A stretch of 64,000 nt of DNA from Xanthobacteraceae bacterium (lineage in GTDB: Bacteria; Pseudomonadota; Alphaproteobacteria; Rhizobiales; Xanthobacteraceae): positions 2,868,001 through 2,932,000 of the forward strand of contig CP075369.1 of NCBI GenBank assembly GCA_019454205.1, read 5' to 3'. A program made the translations under genes and the position numbers. The notes below the pieces were generated by a model that was not told the DNA's origin, searched no databases, and was given only the letters and a program-made list of their open reading frames with translations. Shown here piece after piece: positions 55,749 to 64,000 of this stretch (position 1 is the first letter of the stretch; each line of letters opens with the position of its first letter).

Positions 55749-57059
55749 TCAGAGAATGTAGCGCGAAAGATCGGCGTCCTTCGCGAGGTCGGCCACGCGC
55801 TTCTTCACGTAAGCGCCGTCAATCGTGATCTTCTCGCCGGACTTGTCCGGTGCGGTGAAGCTGATTTCGTCGAGCACGCGCTCGATCACGGTCTGCAATC
55901 GCCGCGCGCCGATGTTCTCGAGGCTTGCATTCACCTCTACCGCCACGTCGGCGAGCGCATCGATGGCGTCGTCGGTGAAGACGAGTTCGACCTCCTCGGT
56001 CTTCAGCAGCGCAACCGACTGCTTGATCAGGCTCGCTTCCGTCTCGATCAGGATGCGGCGGAAGTCCTCGCGGGTCAGCGGCTCCAGCTCCACGCGGATC
56101 GGCAGGCGGCCCTGCAATTCGGGGAGCAGGTCTGACGGCTTCGCCACATGGAACGCGCCGGATGCGATGAACAGGATGTGGTCCGATTTCACCGGACCAT
56201 ACTTCGTGTTCACGGTGGTGCCTTCGATCAGCGGCAGCAGGTCGCGTTGCACGCCTTCGCGCGAAACGTCGCCGCGCAGTCCCTCGCGCGCGCAGATCTT
56301 GTCGATCTCGTCGAGGAACACGATGCCGTTGTTCTCGACGTTGCGGATCGCTTCCTGCACGACCGAATCCTGATCCAGCAGCTTGTCCGACTCTTCGGCG
56401 AGCAGCAGCGGATGCGCCTCTTTCACGGTGACGCGCCGCGTCTTCGGCTTGCCGCCGAAGGCCTTGCCGAAAATGTCGCCGATGTTGATGGCACCCATCT
56501 GCGCGCCGGGCATGCCCGGAATATCGATCATCGGCATCTGCGGATTGCCGCCGCCGGATTGCAATTCGACTTCGATCTCTTTGTCGTCGAGTTCGCCCGC
56601 AAGCAGACGCTTGCGGAAGCTGTCGCGCGTCATCGGGCTGGAGCCGGGACCGACCAGCGCGTCGAGCACGCGTTCGACTGCGTGCAGATGCGCGCGCGCT
56701 TCCACGTCGCGGCGCTTGGTCTCGCGGGTCAGTGAAATGCCGATCTCGACCAGATCGCGCACGATCTGCTCCACGTCGCGGCCGACATAGCCGACTTCCG
56801 TAAACTTGGTCGCCTCCACTTTCAGGAAGGGAGCGTTGGCCAGTTTGGCGAGGCGGCGCGAGATTTCGGTTTTCCCCACGCCGGTCGGGCCGATCATCAG
56901 GATATTCTTCGGCAGCACTTCCTCGCGCAGCTTGTCGTCGAGTTGCAGCCGCCGCCAGCGGTTGCGCAAAGCAATCGCGACCGCGCGCTTGGCGTCGTGC
57001 TGGCCGACGATGAAGCGGTCCAGTTCGGAAACGATCTCGCGGGGCGAAAAATCGGACAT
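55749..57059 (-). CDS. hslU: HslU ATPase of the HslUV protease
   Basis: 436-residue AAA+ unfoldase (ClpY). Walker A IGPTGVGKTEISRRLAKL lies near 52-69; Walker B GIVFLDEIDKI is near 245. The I-domain inserted between them contains the MPGAQMG and FGKAFGGK stretch. The C-terminal LSRYIL tail inserts into HslV to activate it. It forms hexamers capping the HslV dodecamer. It is separated from hslV by the UPF0314 gene on the same strand. Confidence 0.97.
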   Translation of the reverse strand: MSDFSPREIVSELDRFIVGQHDAKRAVAIALRNRWRRLQLDDKLREEVLPKNILMIGPTGVGKTEISRRLAKLANAPFLKVEATKFTEVGYVGRDVEQIVRDLVEIGISLTRETKRRDVEARAHLHAVERVLDALVGPGSSPMTRDSFRKRLLAGELDDKEIEVELQSGGGNPQMPMIDIPGMPGAQMGAINIGDIFGKAFGGKPKTRRVTVKEAHPLLLAEESDKLLDQDSVVQEAIRNVENNGIVFLDEIDKICAREGLRGDVSREGVQRDLLPLIEGTTVNTKYGPVKSDHILFIASGAFHVAKPSDLLPELQGRLPIRVELEPLTREDFRRILIETEASLIKQSVALLKTEEVELVFTDDAIDALADVAVEVNASLENIGARRLQTVIERVLDEISFTAPDKSGEKITIDGAYVKKRVADLAKDADLSRYIL

Positions 57060-57071
57060 GGATACTCTGGG

Positions 57072-57677
57072 TTACTGGCCGATGGCGGTTTGCCACGCCT
57101 TGATGGATTCGAAGGGGTGAATGAACATCACGATGTTCAGCGTGAGATTATCGCGGATGACATAGGCAGCCGTGGCCTCCAGCGCCAGTGCGAGCGCGAT
57201 GGTGACCAAAACCGGCGCGCGCCAAGCGACGAGGAAACCGAGCGACATCCACACCACGTCCATCACCGAATTGATGATGCTGTCGCCGACATAACCGAGC
57301 GACACCGTGTTGTTGCGATAATAGTCGATCACATAGGGCGTGTTCTCGGCCACTTCCCATGCCGCCTCGATGAAGACCGCGAACGCAAAGCGCCACGCGA
57401 CCGAGGAACGCCGGAACACCGCCCACGCGAAAAAATAGAAAATGAAGCCGTGAACGATGTGCGACGGCGTATACCAGTCGCTCAGATGCTGCGAATTGCC
57501 GGGACCGAAGGCGTTACCTTCCCACAGCTTCACGTATCCGCAGGTGCAGATCGGCGAACGGCCGAGCCAGTAGAGCGTCGCTGCTTGCGCTGCCACGATC
57601 GCGGCGGCGAGCAGCAGGAATAACCGCGTGCGCCGCGCGGCCTCGTCCCGGTCCGCGGGCGAAGCGGGCGCCATCAT
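57072..57677 (-). CDS. UPF0314/DUF2585 membrane protein
   Basis: 201 residues with about five hydrophobic segments. CTCGYVKLWEGNAFGPGNSQHLSDWYTPSHIVHGFIFYF and AFAVFIEAAWEVAENTPYVIDYYR are signatures of the alphaproteobacterial UPF0314 family. No function is known. It lies between hslV and hslU, overlapping the hslV stop by four bases, so it is translationally coupled to the protease genes. Confidence 0.9.
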   Translation of the reverse strand: MMAPASPADRDEAARRTRLFLLLAAAIVAAQAATLYWLGRSPICTCGYVKLWEGNAFGPGNSQHLSDWYTPSHIVHGFIFYFFAWAVFRRSSVAWRFAFAVFIEAAWEVAENTPYVIDYYRNNTVSLGYVGDSIINSVMDVVWMSLGFLVAWRAPVLVTIALALALEATAAYVIRDNLTLNIVMFIHPFESIKAWQTAIGQ

Positions 57678-58225
57678 CCGATGGTCTCGATGGTGACGTT
57701 GCGGTTCGTGTAGATGCAGATGTCGGCGGCGATATCGAGCGCGCGGCGCGCGATCTCCTCGGCGCTGTGCGAGGAATCCGCCAGCGCGCGCGCGGCGGAC
57801 AACGCATAGGGTCCGCCGGAGCCGATGGCGGCGATGCCGTTCTCCGGCTCCAGCACGTCGCCGGTGCCTGCGATGAGGAGCGAAATGTCCTTGTCGGCGA
57901 CCAGCATCATCGCTTCCAGCCGGCGCAGGTAGCGGTCGGTGCGCCAGTCCTTCGCCAGTTCGACGCAGGCGCGGGCAAGCTGGCCCTTGTGCTGCTCCAG
58001 CTTGGCTTCCAGCCGGTCGAACAGGGTCAGCGCGTCGGCGGTCGCGCCCGCGAAACCGCTGATGACGTCGCCGCCGGAAAGGCGCCGGACCTTCTTGGCG
58101 TTCGACTTCATGATGGTGTTGCCGAACGAAACCTGGCCGTCGCCCGCAATCGCGACCTGGCCGCCCTTGCGGACCGTCACGATGGTCGTGGCGTAGAAAA
58201 TATCGGGTTTATGGGGGGTACTCAT
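57674..58225 (-). CDS. hslV: HslV peptidase subunit of HslUV
   Basis: 183-residue threonine peptidase (ClpQ). The catalytic N-terminal Thr is in ATTIVTVRKGG near residue 12, so eleven residues are removed on maturation. GDGQVSFGNT and GAIGSGGPYALSAARAL-type regions (IAAIGSGGPYALSA) are conserved. ATG 58225 gives a short propeptide as in rhizobial HslV; a longer opening from 58540 would overlap the divergent hisB leader and is rejected. Confidence 0.96.
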   Translation of the reverse strand: MSTPHKPDIFYATTIVTVRKGGQVAIAGDGQVSFGNTIMKSNAKKVRRLSGGDVISGFAGATADALTLFDRLEAKLEQHKGQLARACVELAKDWRTDRYLRRLEAMMLVADKDISLLIAGTGDVLEPENGIAAIGSGGPYALSAARALADSSHSAEEIARRALDIAADICIYTNRNVTIETIG

Positions 58226-58358
58226 GGGTGAAACAGCCTCCGGCCTCTTATCTAGGGCGTGATCGGCGCTCTGCAAACCATCCGGAAAGGTCGTCCCGGC
58301 ATTGTGTAGCGGCGGCCGACCGAGGCTGCTATGACCCGCGCCTTCCGAGGAGCTTTTC

Positions 58359-58952
58359 ATGCGTACCGGCGAAATCGCCCGCAAAACCAAGGAAACCGAA
58401 ATTTCGGTGAAGGTTAATCTCGACGGCAAAGGCTCGAGCGAGATTGCGACCGGCATCGGCTTTTTCGACCACATGCTCGACCTGCTGGCGCGGCACTCGC
58501 GCATCGACATGGCGGTCAAGGCCAAGGGCGACCTGCACATCGACTATCACCACACGACCGAGGATGTCGGCATCGTGCTTGGTCAGGCGGTGAAGAAGGC
58601 GCTCGGCGACATGCGCGGCATCGCGCGCTATGCGAGCCTCTATATGCCGATGGACGAGACGCTGACCCGCGTCGCCATCGACGTTTCCGGCCGCCCGGTG
58701 CTGGTGTTCAAGGTCGCCTTCCCGCGCGACAAGATCGGCGAGTTCGATTGCGACCTCGTGCGCGAATTTTTTCAGGCCTTCGCGATGAACGCGGGCGTGA
58801 CGCTGCATGTCGAGACGCTTTACGGCGACAACGCGCACCACGTCGCGGAAAGCTGCTTCAAGGGTCTGGCGCGGGCGCTCAGGATCGCGTTTTCGATCGA
58901 TCCCGCGGCCGCCACGGAAATTCCATCGACCAAGGGTAGCTTGGGCGCTTAA
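58359..58952 (+). CDS. hisB: Imidazoleglycerol-phosphate dehydratase
   Basis: 197-residue monofunctional HisB of histidine synthesis. Metal-binding FFDHMLDLLARHSRID and DYHHTTEDVGIVLG (near 40 and 65) plus HHVAESCFKGLARALR (about 150-165) are intact. It lacks the N-terminal histidinol-phosphatase domain of enteric HisB. It heads the hisB-DUF2628-hisH-hisA-hisF-hisE-coaA operon and is divergent from hslV. Confidence 0.97.
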   Translation: MRTGEIARKTKETEISVKVNLDGKGSSEIATGIGFFDHMLDLLARHSRIDMAVKAKGDLHIDYHHTTEDVGIVLGQAVKKALGDMRGIARYASLYMPMDETLTRVAIDVSGRPVLVFKVAFPRDKIGEFDCDLVREFFQAFAMNAGVTLHVETLYGDNAHHVAESCFKGLARALRIAFSIDPAAATEIPSTKGSLGA

Positions 58953-58969
58953 CCAGCCGGAGCGAAGTT

Positions 58970-59494
58970 GTGGCCACGTTTCTCGTTTTCGAACCCAAAG
59001 ACGGCGCGCGCACGCAGGAAGCGGCGGAGCGCGTCGTGTTCGTGCGCGAGAAGTTTTCGTGGCCAGCCTTCATCTTCACGCCGTTCTGGCTGCTGCGCTG
59101 GAAACTCTGGTTCGGCTTCCTCCTATGGCTGGTCGCGTTTCTTAGCGTAACCGTGCTTGGCGCGCGTCTGGGTTACGGGCCTTGGGGCGCGGTTGCAGCG
59201 TCGATCTTCCCGTCGCTTTACTTCGCGCTCGATGCCGCGAACCTGCGGACACGGAAACTGCTGCGCAGCGGCTATCGCGAAGCCGCTATCATCGACGCGA
59301 AAAACGTGGATGCTGCCGAGCGGCATTTCTTCGAGTCGTGGCAATCTTCCACAACGGCGGAGCCATCCGTGCCGCCGCTAAAGACCGACTATCCGTATCC
59401 GCCGCAAAGCGCGCCTGTCGTGCAGCCGCAAATCAAAACGGCTTCGACCGAAAGCGGCGTCATCGGCCTGTTCCCCAATCCGGGCGCGCGATGA
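58970..59494 (+). CDS. DUF2628 membrane protein in the his operon
   Basis: 174 residues. The first third (FVFEPKDGARTQEAAERVVFVREKFSW) leads into three hydrophobic segments (about 32-90), followed by a Pro/Ser-rich cytoplasmic tail. This is the DUF2628 family of small membrane proteins, function unknown. The start is GTG 58970. The stop overlaps the hisH start by four bases. The same hisB-DUF2628-hisH placement is common in rhizobia. Confidence 0.85.
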   Translation: MATFLVFEPKDGARTQEAAERVVFVREKFSWPAFIFTPFWLLRWKLWFGFLLWLVAFLSVTVLGARLGYGPWGAVAASIFPSLYFALDAANLRTRKLLRSGYREAAIIDAKNVDAAERHFFESWQSSTTAEPSVPPLKTDYPYPPQSAPVVQPQIKTASTESGVIGLFPNPGAR

Positions 59495-60141
59495 CGGTCG
59501 CTGTAATCGATTACGGCTCCGGCAACCTGCACTCGGCGGCGAAGGCGCTGGAACGCGCCGCGCGTGAAGGCGGCACCAACGCGCAGATCATGGTGACGAA
59601 CGATCCCGATGTGGTGCGCAAGGCGGAGCGCGTCGTGCTGCCCGGCGTCGGTGCGTTTGCCGATTGCAAGCGCGGCCTCGACGAAGTGCCGGGCATGGTC
59701 GAGGCGCTCACCGAAGCGGTGAAGAAGGACGGCAAGCCGTTCTTCGGCATCTGCGTCGGCATGCAATTGCTCGCCGAGCGCGGTCTGGAGCATGGCGTGA
59801 CGGAAGGCCTCGGCTGGGTACGCGGCGAAGTGGATCGCATCGCGCCTTCCGACCCTTCGCTGAAAATCCCGCACATGGGCTGGAACACGCTGAACGAGCA
59901 GCGCAAGCATCCGCTGTTCGACGGCGTTGCGCTTGGTCCCAAAGGGCTGCACGCTTACTTCGTGCACTCGTATCACCTGAAACCCGCTGACCGCGCCGAC
60001 CTCGTCGCCGAAGCCGACTATGCCGGCGCGATCACGGCGGCGGTCGCGCGCGACAACATTGCCGGCTCGCAATTTCATCCCGAGAAAAGCCAGAAGCTCG
60101 GACTTGCCCTGCTCGCAAACTTTCTGCGGTGGAAACCGTGA
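59491..60141 (+). CDS. hisH: Imidazole glycerol phosphate synthase, glutaminase subunit
   Basis: 216-residue class I glutamine amidotransferase. The nucleophile Cys is in GICVGMQLL near 86, and the catalytic His-Glu pair is in SQFHPEKSQ near 193. It delivers ammonia to HisF. ATG 59491 overlaps the DUF2628 stop. The long upstream in-frame opening from 59182 is antisense-like and not native. hisA overlaps the 3' end. Confidence 0.96.
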   Translation: MTVAVIDYGSGNLHSAAKALERAAREGGTNAQIMVTNDPDVVRKAERVVLPGVGAFADCKRGLDEVPGMVEALTEAVKKDGKPFFGICVGMQLLAERGLEHGVTEGLGWVRGEVDRIAPSDPSLKIPHMGWNTLNEQRKHPLFDGVALGPKGLHAYFVHSYHLKPADRADLVAEADYAGAITAAVARDNIAGSQFHPEKSQKLGLALLANFLRWKP

Positions 60142-60866
60142 TCCTCTTTCCCGCCATCGACCTGAAGAACGGCGAAGCAGTGCGCCTGCAACAAGGCGAC
60201 ATGGCGCGCGCGACGGTGTTCAACTCCAATCCCGCGAAGCAGGCGAAGCTGTTCGAGGAACAGGGCTTCGGATGGCTGCACCTTGTCGATCTTGACGGCG
60301 CTTTCGCGGGCAAACCCGTGAACGCACTCGCGGTCGCGCAGATTCTAAAGACCGTGAAAATGCCGGTGCAGCTCGGTGGCGGCATCCGCAACATGAAAAC
60401 GGTGGAAGCCTGGCTGAGCGAAGGCATCTCCCGCGTCATCATCGGGACCGCGGCGGTGCGCGAACCGGCGTTCGTGAAGGAAGCCGCGCGCAAATATCCG
60501 GGCAAGATCGCCATCGGCATCGACGCACGCGGCGGCAAGGTCGCGATTCACGGCTGGGCCGAGGAAACGCAGCTTGAAGCCGTCGAAGTCGCAAAACTGT
60601 TCGAGGGCGCGGGCGTCGCCGCGCTGATCTATACCGATGTCGAGCGCGACGGCATGTTGCAGGGTCTCAACCTCGACTCCACCATTGCGTTGGCGGAAGC
60701 GGTTTCGATTCCGGTGATTGCGTCGGGCGGCTTCGCGTCCATCAATGACGTGCGTGCGCTGCTGGAGCCGAAAGCGAAAAAGCTCGCGGGCGCGATCGCG
60801 GGGCGCGCGCTCTACGACGGACGCATCGACCCGAAAAAAGCGCTCGCACTCCTGAAAAGCGCGTAA
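60138..60866 (+). CDS. hisA: ProFAR isomerase
   Basis: 242-residue TIM-barrel isomerase converting ProFAR to PRFAR. The catalytic Asp near position 8 is in FPAIDLKNGEAVRL, and the second near 128 is in YTDVERDGMLQG; LGGGIRNMKTVE is the first phosphate-binding loop. The GTG at 60138 (GTGA overlapping the hisH stop) gives the usual MILFPAIDL start; GTG 60129 would add three residues. Confidence 0.95.
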   Translation: MILFPAIDLKNGEAVRLQQGDMARATVFNSNPAKQAKLFEEQGFGWLHLVDLDGAFAGKPVNALAVAQILKTVKMPVQLGGGIRNMKTVEAWLSEGISRVIIGTAAVREPAFVKEAARKYPGKIAIGIDARGGKVAIHGWAEETQLEAVEVAKLFEGAGVAALIYTDVERDGMLQGLNLDSTIALAEAVSIPVIASGGFASINDVRALLEPKAKKLAGAIAGRALYDGRIDPKKALALLKSA

Positions 60867-60868
60867 GC

Positions 60869-61645
60869 ATGTTCAAGGTCCGCCTCATTCCCTGCCTCGA
60901 CGTGAAGGATGGTCGAGTCGTCAAAGGCGTGAAGTTCGTGAACCTGCGCGACGCCGGCGATCCGGTGGAAGCCGCGAAAGCCTATGACGCGGCAGGCGCG
61001 GACGAGCTTTGTTTCCTCGACATCACCGCAAGCCATGAAGGGCGCGGCACGCTCCTCGATATCGTGCAGCGCACGGCGGAGGCCTGCTTCATGCCCCTCA
61101 CCGTGGGCGGCGGCGTGCGCACCGTAGAAGACGTACGCGTGCTGCTCGCGTCCGGCGCCGACAAAGTTTCTATCAATACAGCCGCAGTAAATCGCCGCGC
61201 GTTTGTCGGCGAGGCGGCCGAGAAATTCGGCGAGCAATGCGTCGTCGTTGCCATCGACGCGAAGAAAGTGTCGAAGGATGGCGAGCCGCCGCGCTGGGAA
61301 ATCTTCACCCATGGCGGGCGTAATCCGACCGGGCTGGATGCGGTCGAATATGCGCGTGAAGTGGTCTCGTTGGGCGCCGGTGAAATTCTGCTGACCTCGA
61401 TGGATCGCGACGGCACCAAGATCGGCTACGATGTGCCGCTGACCCGCGCGATTGCCGATGCGGTGCAGGTCCCGGTGATCGCTTCCGGCGGCGTTGGCAA
61501 TCTCGACCATCTGGTCGAGGGAATCCGCGACGGCCACGCGACTGCGGCCCTTGCCGCCTCGATCTTTCACTTCGGCGAATTCACCATACGGCAGGCCAAG
61601 GAACACATGGCCCGCGCCGGACTTCCCGTGCGCCTCGACGCCTGA
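60869..61645 (+). CDS. hisF: Imidazole glycerol phosphate synthase, cyclase subunit
   Basis: 258-residue TIM-barrel cyclase forming IGP and AICAR from PRFAR and ammonia. Catalytic Asp11 is in IPCLDVKDGRVVKG, the second Asp (near 134) is in TSMDRDGTKIGYD, and VGGGVRTVEDVR is the phosphate loop. It pairs with HisH. AICAR produced here feeds PurH, encoded at 4 kb. It begins two bases after hisA. Confidence 0.97.
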   Translation: MFKVRLIPCLDVKDGRVVKGVKFVNLRDAGDPVEAAKAYDAAGADELCFLDITASHEGRGTLLDIVQRTAEACFMPLTVGGGVRTVEDVRVLLASGADKVSINTAAVNRRAFVGEAAEKFGEQCVVVAIDAKKVSKDGEPPRWEIFTHGGRNPTGLDAVEYAREVVSLGAGEILLTSMDRDGTKIGYDVPLTRAIADAVQVPVIASGGVGNLDHLVEGIRDGHATAALAASIFHFGEFTIRQAKEHMARAGLPVRLDA

Positions 61646-61657
61646 TAAATCCGCCTC

Positions 61658-61978
61658 ATGGCGAACTTCACGCTCGACGACCTCGCGAAAATCATCGCTT
61701 CCCGCGCGCAAGAAAGCGCGGAGAAGTCGTATACGCGCAAGCTGCTGGATGCCGGCGTGGAGAAGTGCGCGAAGAAGCTGGGCGAGGAAGCGACCGAAAC
61801 CGTGATCGCCGCGGCCGCCGGCACGCGCGAGCAAGTGATCGCGGAGAGCGGCGATTTGCTATATCATCTCCTTGTGGTCTTGAAGGCGCGCGGCGTCGAA
61901 CTGAACGAAATCTATGCGGAGCTGGAACGGCGCACCGCGCAATCCGGCCTCGAAGAAAAAGCGTCGCGCAGCAAGTAA
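61658..61978 (+). CDS. hisE: Phosphoribosyl-ATP pyrophosphatase
   Basis: 106-residue all-alpha MazG-like pyrophosphatase. The metal-binding KLGEEATETVIAAAAG motif is near 40-55 and SGDLLYHLLVVL near 65-76. It is separate from HisI, as usual in alphaproteobacteria. It follows hisF by 12 bases. Confidence 0.96.
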   Translation: MANFTLDDLAKIIASRAQESAEKSYTRKLLDAGVEKCAKKLGEEATETVIAAAAGTREQVIAESGDLLYHLLVVLKARGVELNEIYAELERRTAQSGLEEKASRSK

Positions 61979-62016
61979 GCCGCGCAACCGGGAACCTGCG
62001 TAAAGGCTGAGCCGTC

Positions 62017-62970
62017 ATGGAACAGCGCGTCGAAGACGAAATCTCCCCCTATCTCACTTTCTCAAGAGAAGAGTGGGCCGCGCGGCGCGCCAACACGCCG
62101 ATGACGCTCACGCAGGACGAGATCGTTCATCTGCAGGCGCTGAACGACCGCCTGTCGATGAAAGAGGTCGAGGAGATTTATCTTCCCATCTCGCGCCTGC
62201 TCTCGCTCTATGTCGAAGCGGCACAGGATCTCTTCAACGGCCAGCAGAAATTCCTCGGCGAGTCCGGTGCGAAGATGCCCTACATCATCGGCATCGCCGG
62301 ATCTGTCGCGGTCGGCAAATCGACCACCGCGCGCGTGCTGCAGGCATTGCTTGCGCGCTGGCCGAACATGCCGAAGGTCGAGCTGCTCACCACCGACGGT
62401 TTTCTCTATCCGAACGCGGTGCTCGAAAAAGAAAAGCTGATGGAGCGCAAGGGTTTTCCGGAAAGCTATGACCTGCCCGCGCTGCTACGCTTCCTGCACG
62501 ACGTGAAAGCAGGCCGCCGCAAGGTGCGCGCGCCGATCTATAGCCACGTCTCCTACGACGTGCTGCCCGGCGAAAGCATCGAGGTCGATCGTCCTGATAT
62601 TCTCATCGTGGAAGGGTTGAACGTGCTGCAAACGGGACGCCCGCCGAAGGACGGCAAGGCGATTCCTTACGTCTCCGATTTCTTCGACTTCTCGGTCTAC
62701 ATCGACGCCGAGGAGCCGGTGCTGGAGAAGTGGTACGTCAACCGCTTCCGCGCGCTGCGCTCGACTGCGTTCCGTGATCCGCTCTCCTACTTCCACCGCT
62801 ACTCGCAGGTGACGGACAAAGAGGCGGCGGAAATCGCGCTCGGAATCTGGACCCGGATCAATCTGGTGAACCTGCGTGAGAACATCCTGCCCACGCGCCA
62901 GCGCGCCAGCCTGATTCTCAGCAAGGGCGAAGATCACCGCATCGAAGCGGTCGCGCTGCGAAAACTTTAA
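62017..62970 (+). CDS. coaA: Pantothenate kinase, type I
   Basis: 317 residues. It phosphorylates pantothenate, the first committed step of CoA synthesis. P-loop GIAGSVAVGKSTTARVLQALL lies near 91-111; LLTTDGFLYPNAVLE and the substrate-binding ILIVEGLNVLQ follow. It is feedback-inhibited by CoA in the family. With coaE at 51 kb, two CoA genes lie in the window. It is last in the his-operon direction and converges on the OlsB-like gene. Confidence 0.96.
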   Translation: MEQRVEDEISPYLTFSREEWAARRANTPMTLTQDEIVHLQALNDRLSMKEVEEIYLPISRLLSLYVEAAQDLFNGQQKFLGESGAKMPYIIGIAGSVAVGKSTTARVLQALLARWPNMPKVELLTTDGFLYPNAVLEKEKLMERKGFPESYDLPALLRFLHDVKAGRRKVRAPIYSHVSYDVLPGESIEVDRPDILIVEGLNVLQTGRPPKDGKAIPYVSDFFDFSVYIDAEEPVLEKWYVNRFRALRSTAFRDPLSYFHRYSQVTDKEAAEIALGIWTRINLVNLRENILPTRQRASLILSKGEDHRIEAVALRKL

Positions 62971-62979
62971 ATCGGATTT

Positions 62980-63960
62980 TCAGGCTGCGAGTTTCGGCTC
63001 GGGCGTCTCGTTGGAGACGCCGAACTTGTCCATGTAGCGCGCATTGATGCCCGCCATCGGCAGCACGATCAGCACATCGGTCGTGCCGAACTGATGGTCG
63101 ATCACCGCGCCGTCGCCGATGAACGCGCCGAGGCGGAGATAGCCTTTCACCAGCGGCGGCAATTCGCGAAGCGCCTGCTTTTTGTTGATGGCATGCACCG
63201 GCATGCGGTTCATCTCGACATGGCGCGAAGGCAGCGCTTGCGCGCGCCACTGTTCCGGCGCACGCGCGAAGTGATGCAGGAACGAAAGCTGGGTCGCCAG
63301 CTTGTCCGGGTTCGTGCCCTCAAGGCTCGCGCAGCCGATCAGTACGTCGCAGCGGTGCTGCGCGACGTAATGCGAGATGCCGTGCCAGAGCAGTTCGACC
63401 GTGCGCTTGGTGCGATAGGGCGGCAGCACGCAGGAGCGGCCCAGCTCAAGGAAACGAAGATCGGGGCGTCGCGTAATCAGCGAGGCCACGTCGAATTCGG
63501 ATTGCGTGTAAAAGCCGCCGTGCCGCGCGGCGATTTCCTGACGCAGCAGCCGGTAGGTGCCGACCACGCGCGGGCGGAGCAGGCCGAATACGCTGCGCGG
63601 CCATTCGTGATCGACCACGTTCAGGTGGTCGCAGATAGGATCGAAAGCGTCCATGTCACGCCGCGCAAGCAGCGTGGTCTTGTCGGGGATCGCCTGCATT
63701 TCCTTGTAGAAGACGTTATAGCGAAGCCGCTGCGCGCTGCGCACTTCATGCGCCTTGTTCGCGAGTCGCACTTCGAGCGCGCCGGCGCGCGCCAGTGGTT
63801 CCGTGATTCCGCTCTTTGCTCCGCGCACGCGGATGCCGCCATAGGCGCGCAGGCGTGGGAACAGGATGCGGGAGGTGGAGGCTTCTTCCAGACGGATCAT
63901 CGTTCGATCTTTCCCCGACTCGACAACGACTGGATCGGCAAGCAATTCGTGAATCGCCAT
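62980..63960 (-). CDS. OlsB-like ornithine-ACP N-acyltransferase (GNAT-like)
   Basis: 326 residues from ATG 63960, or 306 from ATG 63900, which has GGGGAAAG upstream. The central GNAT-related domain resembles OlsB and autoinducer-synthase folds: LRYNVFYKEMQAIPD near 100, VVGTYRLLRQEIAARHGGFYTQSEFD near 132-157, and LELGRSCVLPPYRTKRTVELLW near 171-192. OlsB transfers 3-hydroxyacyl groups from ACP to ornithine to start ornithine-lipid synthesis. No olsA is adjacent. The C-terminal extension contains PVKGYLRLGAFIGDGAVID-like residues typical of the family. Confidence 0.78.
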   Translation of the reverse strand: MAIHELLADPVVVESGKDRTMIRLEEASTSRILFPRLRAYGGIRVRGAKSGITEPLARAGALEVRLANKAHEVRSAQRLRYNVFYKEMQAIPDKTTLLARRDMDAFDPICDHLNVVDHEWPRSVFGLLRPRVVGTYRLLRQEIAARHGGFYTQSEFDVASLITRRPDLRFLELGRSCVLPPYRTKRTVELLWHGISHYVAQHRCDVLIGCASLEGTNPDKLATQLSFLHHFARAPEQWRAQALPSRHVEMNRMPVHAINKKQALRELPPLVKGYLRLGAFIGDGAVIDHQFGTTDVLIVLPMAGINARYMDKFGVSNETPEPKLAA

Positions 63961-64000
63961 GGGGCAGGCTTACAACATAAGGATTCGACGGCATCGTGAC

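Noticed and set aside
58226..58540. N-terminal extension of hslV
   Set aside because: Would overlap the divergent hisB gene; HslV family proteins begin shortly before the catalytic Thr, as ATG 58225 gives.

Overview
The window is a dense, GC-rich stretch of core chromosome from an alphaproteobacterium, most likely a Hyphomicrobiales (Rhizobiales) member near the Bradyrhizobium/Rhodopseudomonas/Xanthobacteraceae side. The grounds are the 1,614-residue NAD-glutamate dehydrogenase, monofunctional HisB in a his operon containing a DUF2628 gene, hslV-UPF0314-hslU, an OlsB-type ornithine-lipid acyltransferase, parAB next to rsmG-mnmG-mnmE, and a palindromic intergenic repeat of the rhizobial type. 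I see no insertion sequence, prophage, CRISPR array, toxin-antitoxin or defence locus, and no rRNA. One tRNA-Gly(GCC) is present.

Layout. 0-7 kb: htpX (cut by the window edge), rsmB, a heparinase II/III-like gene and purH on +, then a UMF1-type transporter on -. 7-12 kb: the large NAD-GDH on -. 12-19 kb: an AhpD-like protein coupled to gamma-glutamyltransferase, yjbQ, tRNA-Gly, a CnoX-like thioredoxin, a LON-domain protein, a Trm112-like protein, a UbiH-family hydroxylase and tesB. 19-23 kb: two tandem glnK-amtB modules for ammonium uptake and nitrogen sensing, the second with a sigma-54-like promoter. 23-32 kb: a DapC-like aminotransferase, ftsK, lolA, xthA, a cyclic-nucleotide-binding protein, an OmpR-type regulator, an L,D-transpeptidase-like protein, a possible outer-membrane protein, yggS and a DUF2171 protein. 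32-37 kb: leuS-lptE-holA.

37-49 kb is the likely origin and partition region. parB, parA, rsmG, mnmG and mnmE run leftward with three parS-like sites (39.06, 41.02 and 42.23 kb; the middle one a perfect 16-bp palindrome). DUF255 and BASS-transporter genes follow on +, then rho, hemJ and hemE on -. The hemE/ppsR divergent gap (48,460-48,784) holds three AT-rich 12-bp direct repeats, a perfect inverted repeat and three DnaA-box-like 9-mers, and is proposed as oriC. To its right, ppsR-maf-aroE-coaE-dnaQ is a tightly overlapping rightward operon.

52-64 kb: secB (-), then a Tim44-like protein, mltA and an Smr protein (+), hslV-UPF0314-hslU (-), and hisB-DUF2628-hisH-hisA-hisF-hisE-coaA (+), with an OlsB-like acyltransferase (-) at the end. 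No wholly unknown multi-gene system is evident. The most informative signals are the oriC/parS architecture, the duplicated ammonium module, and a palindromic repeat that supplies the hemE stop codon.
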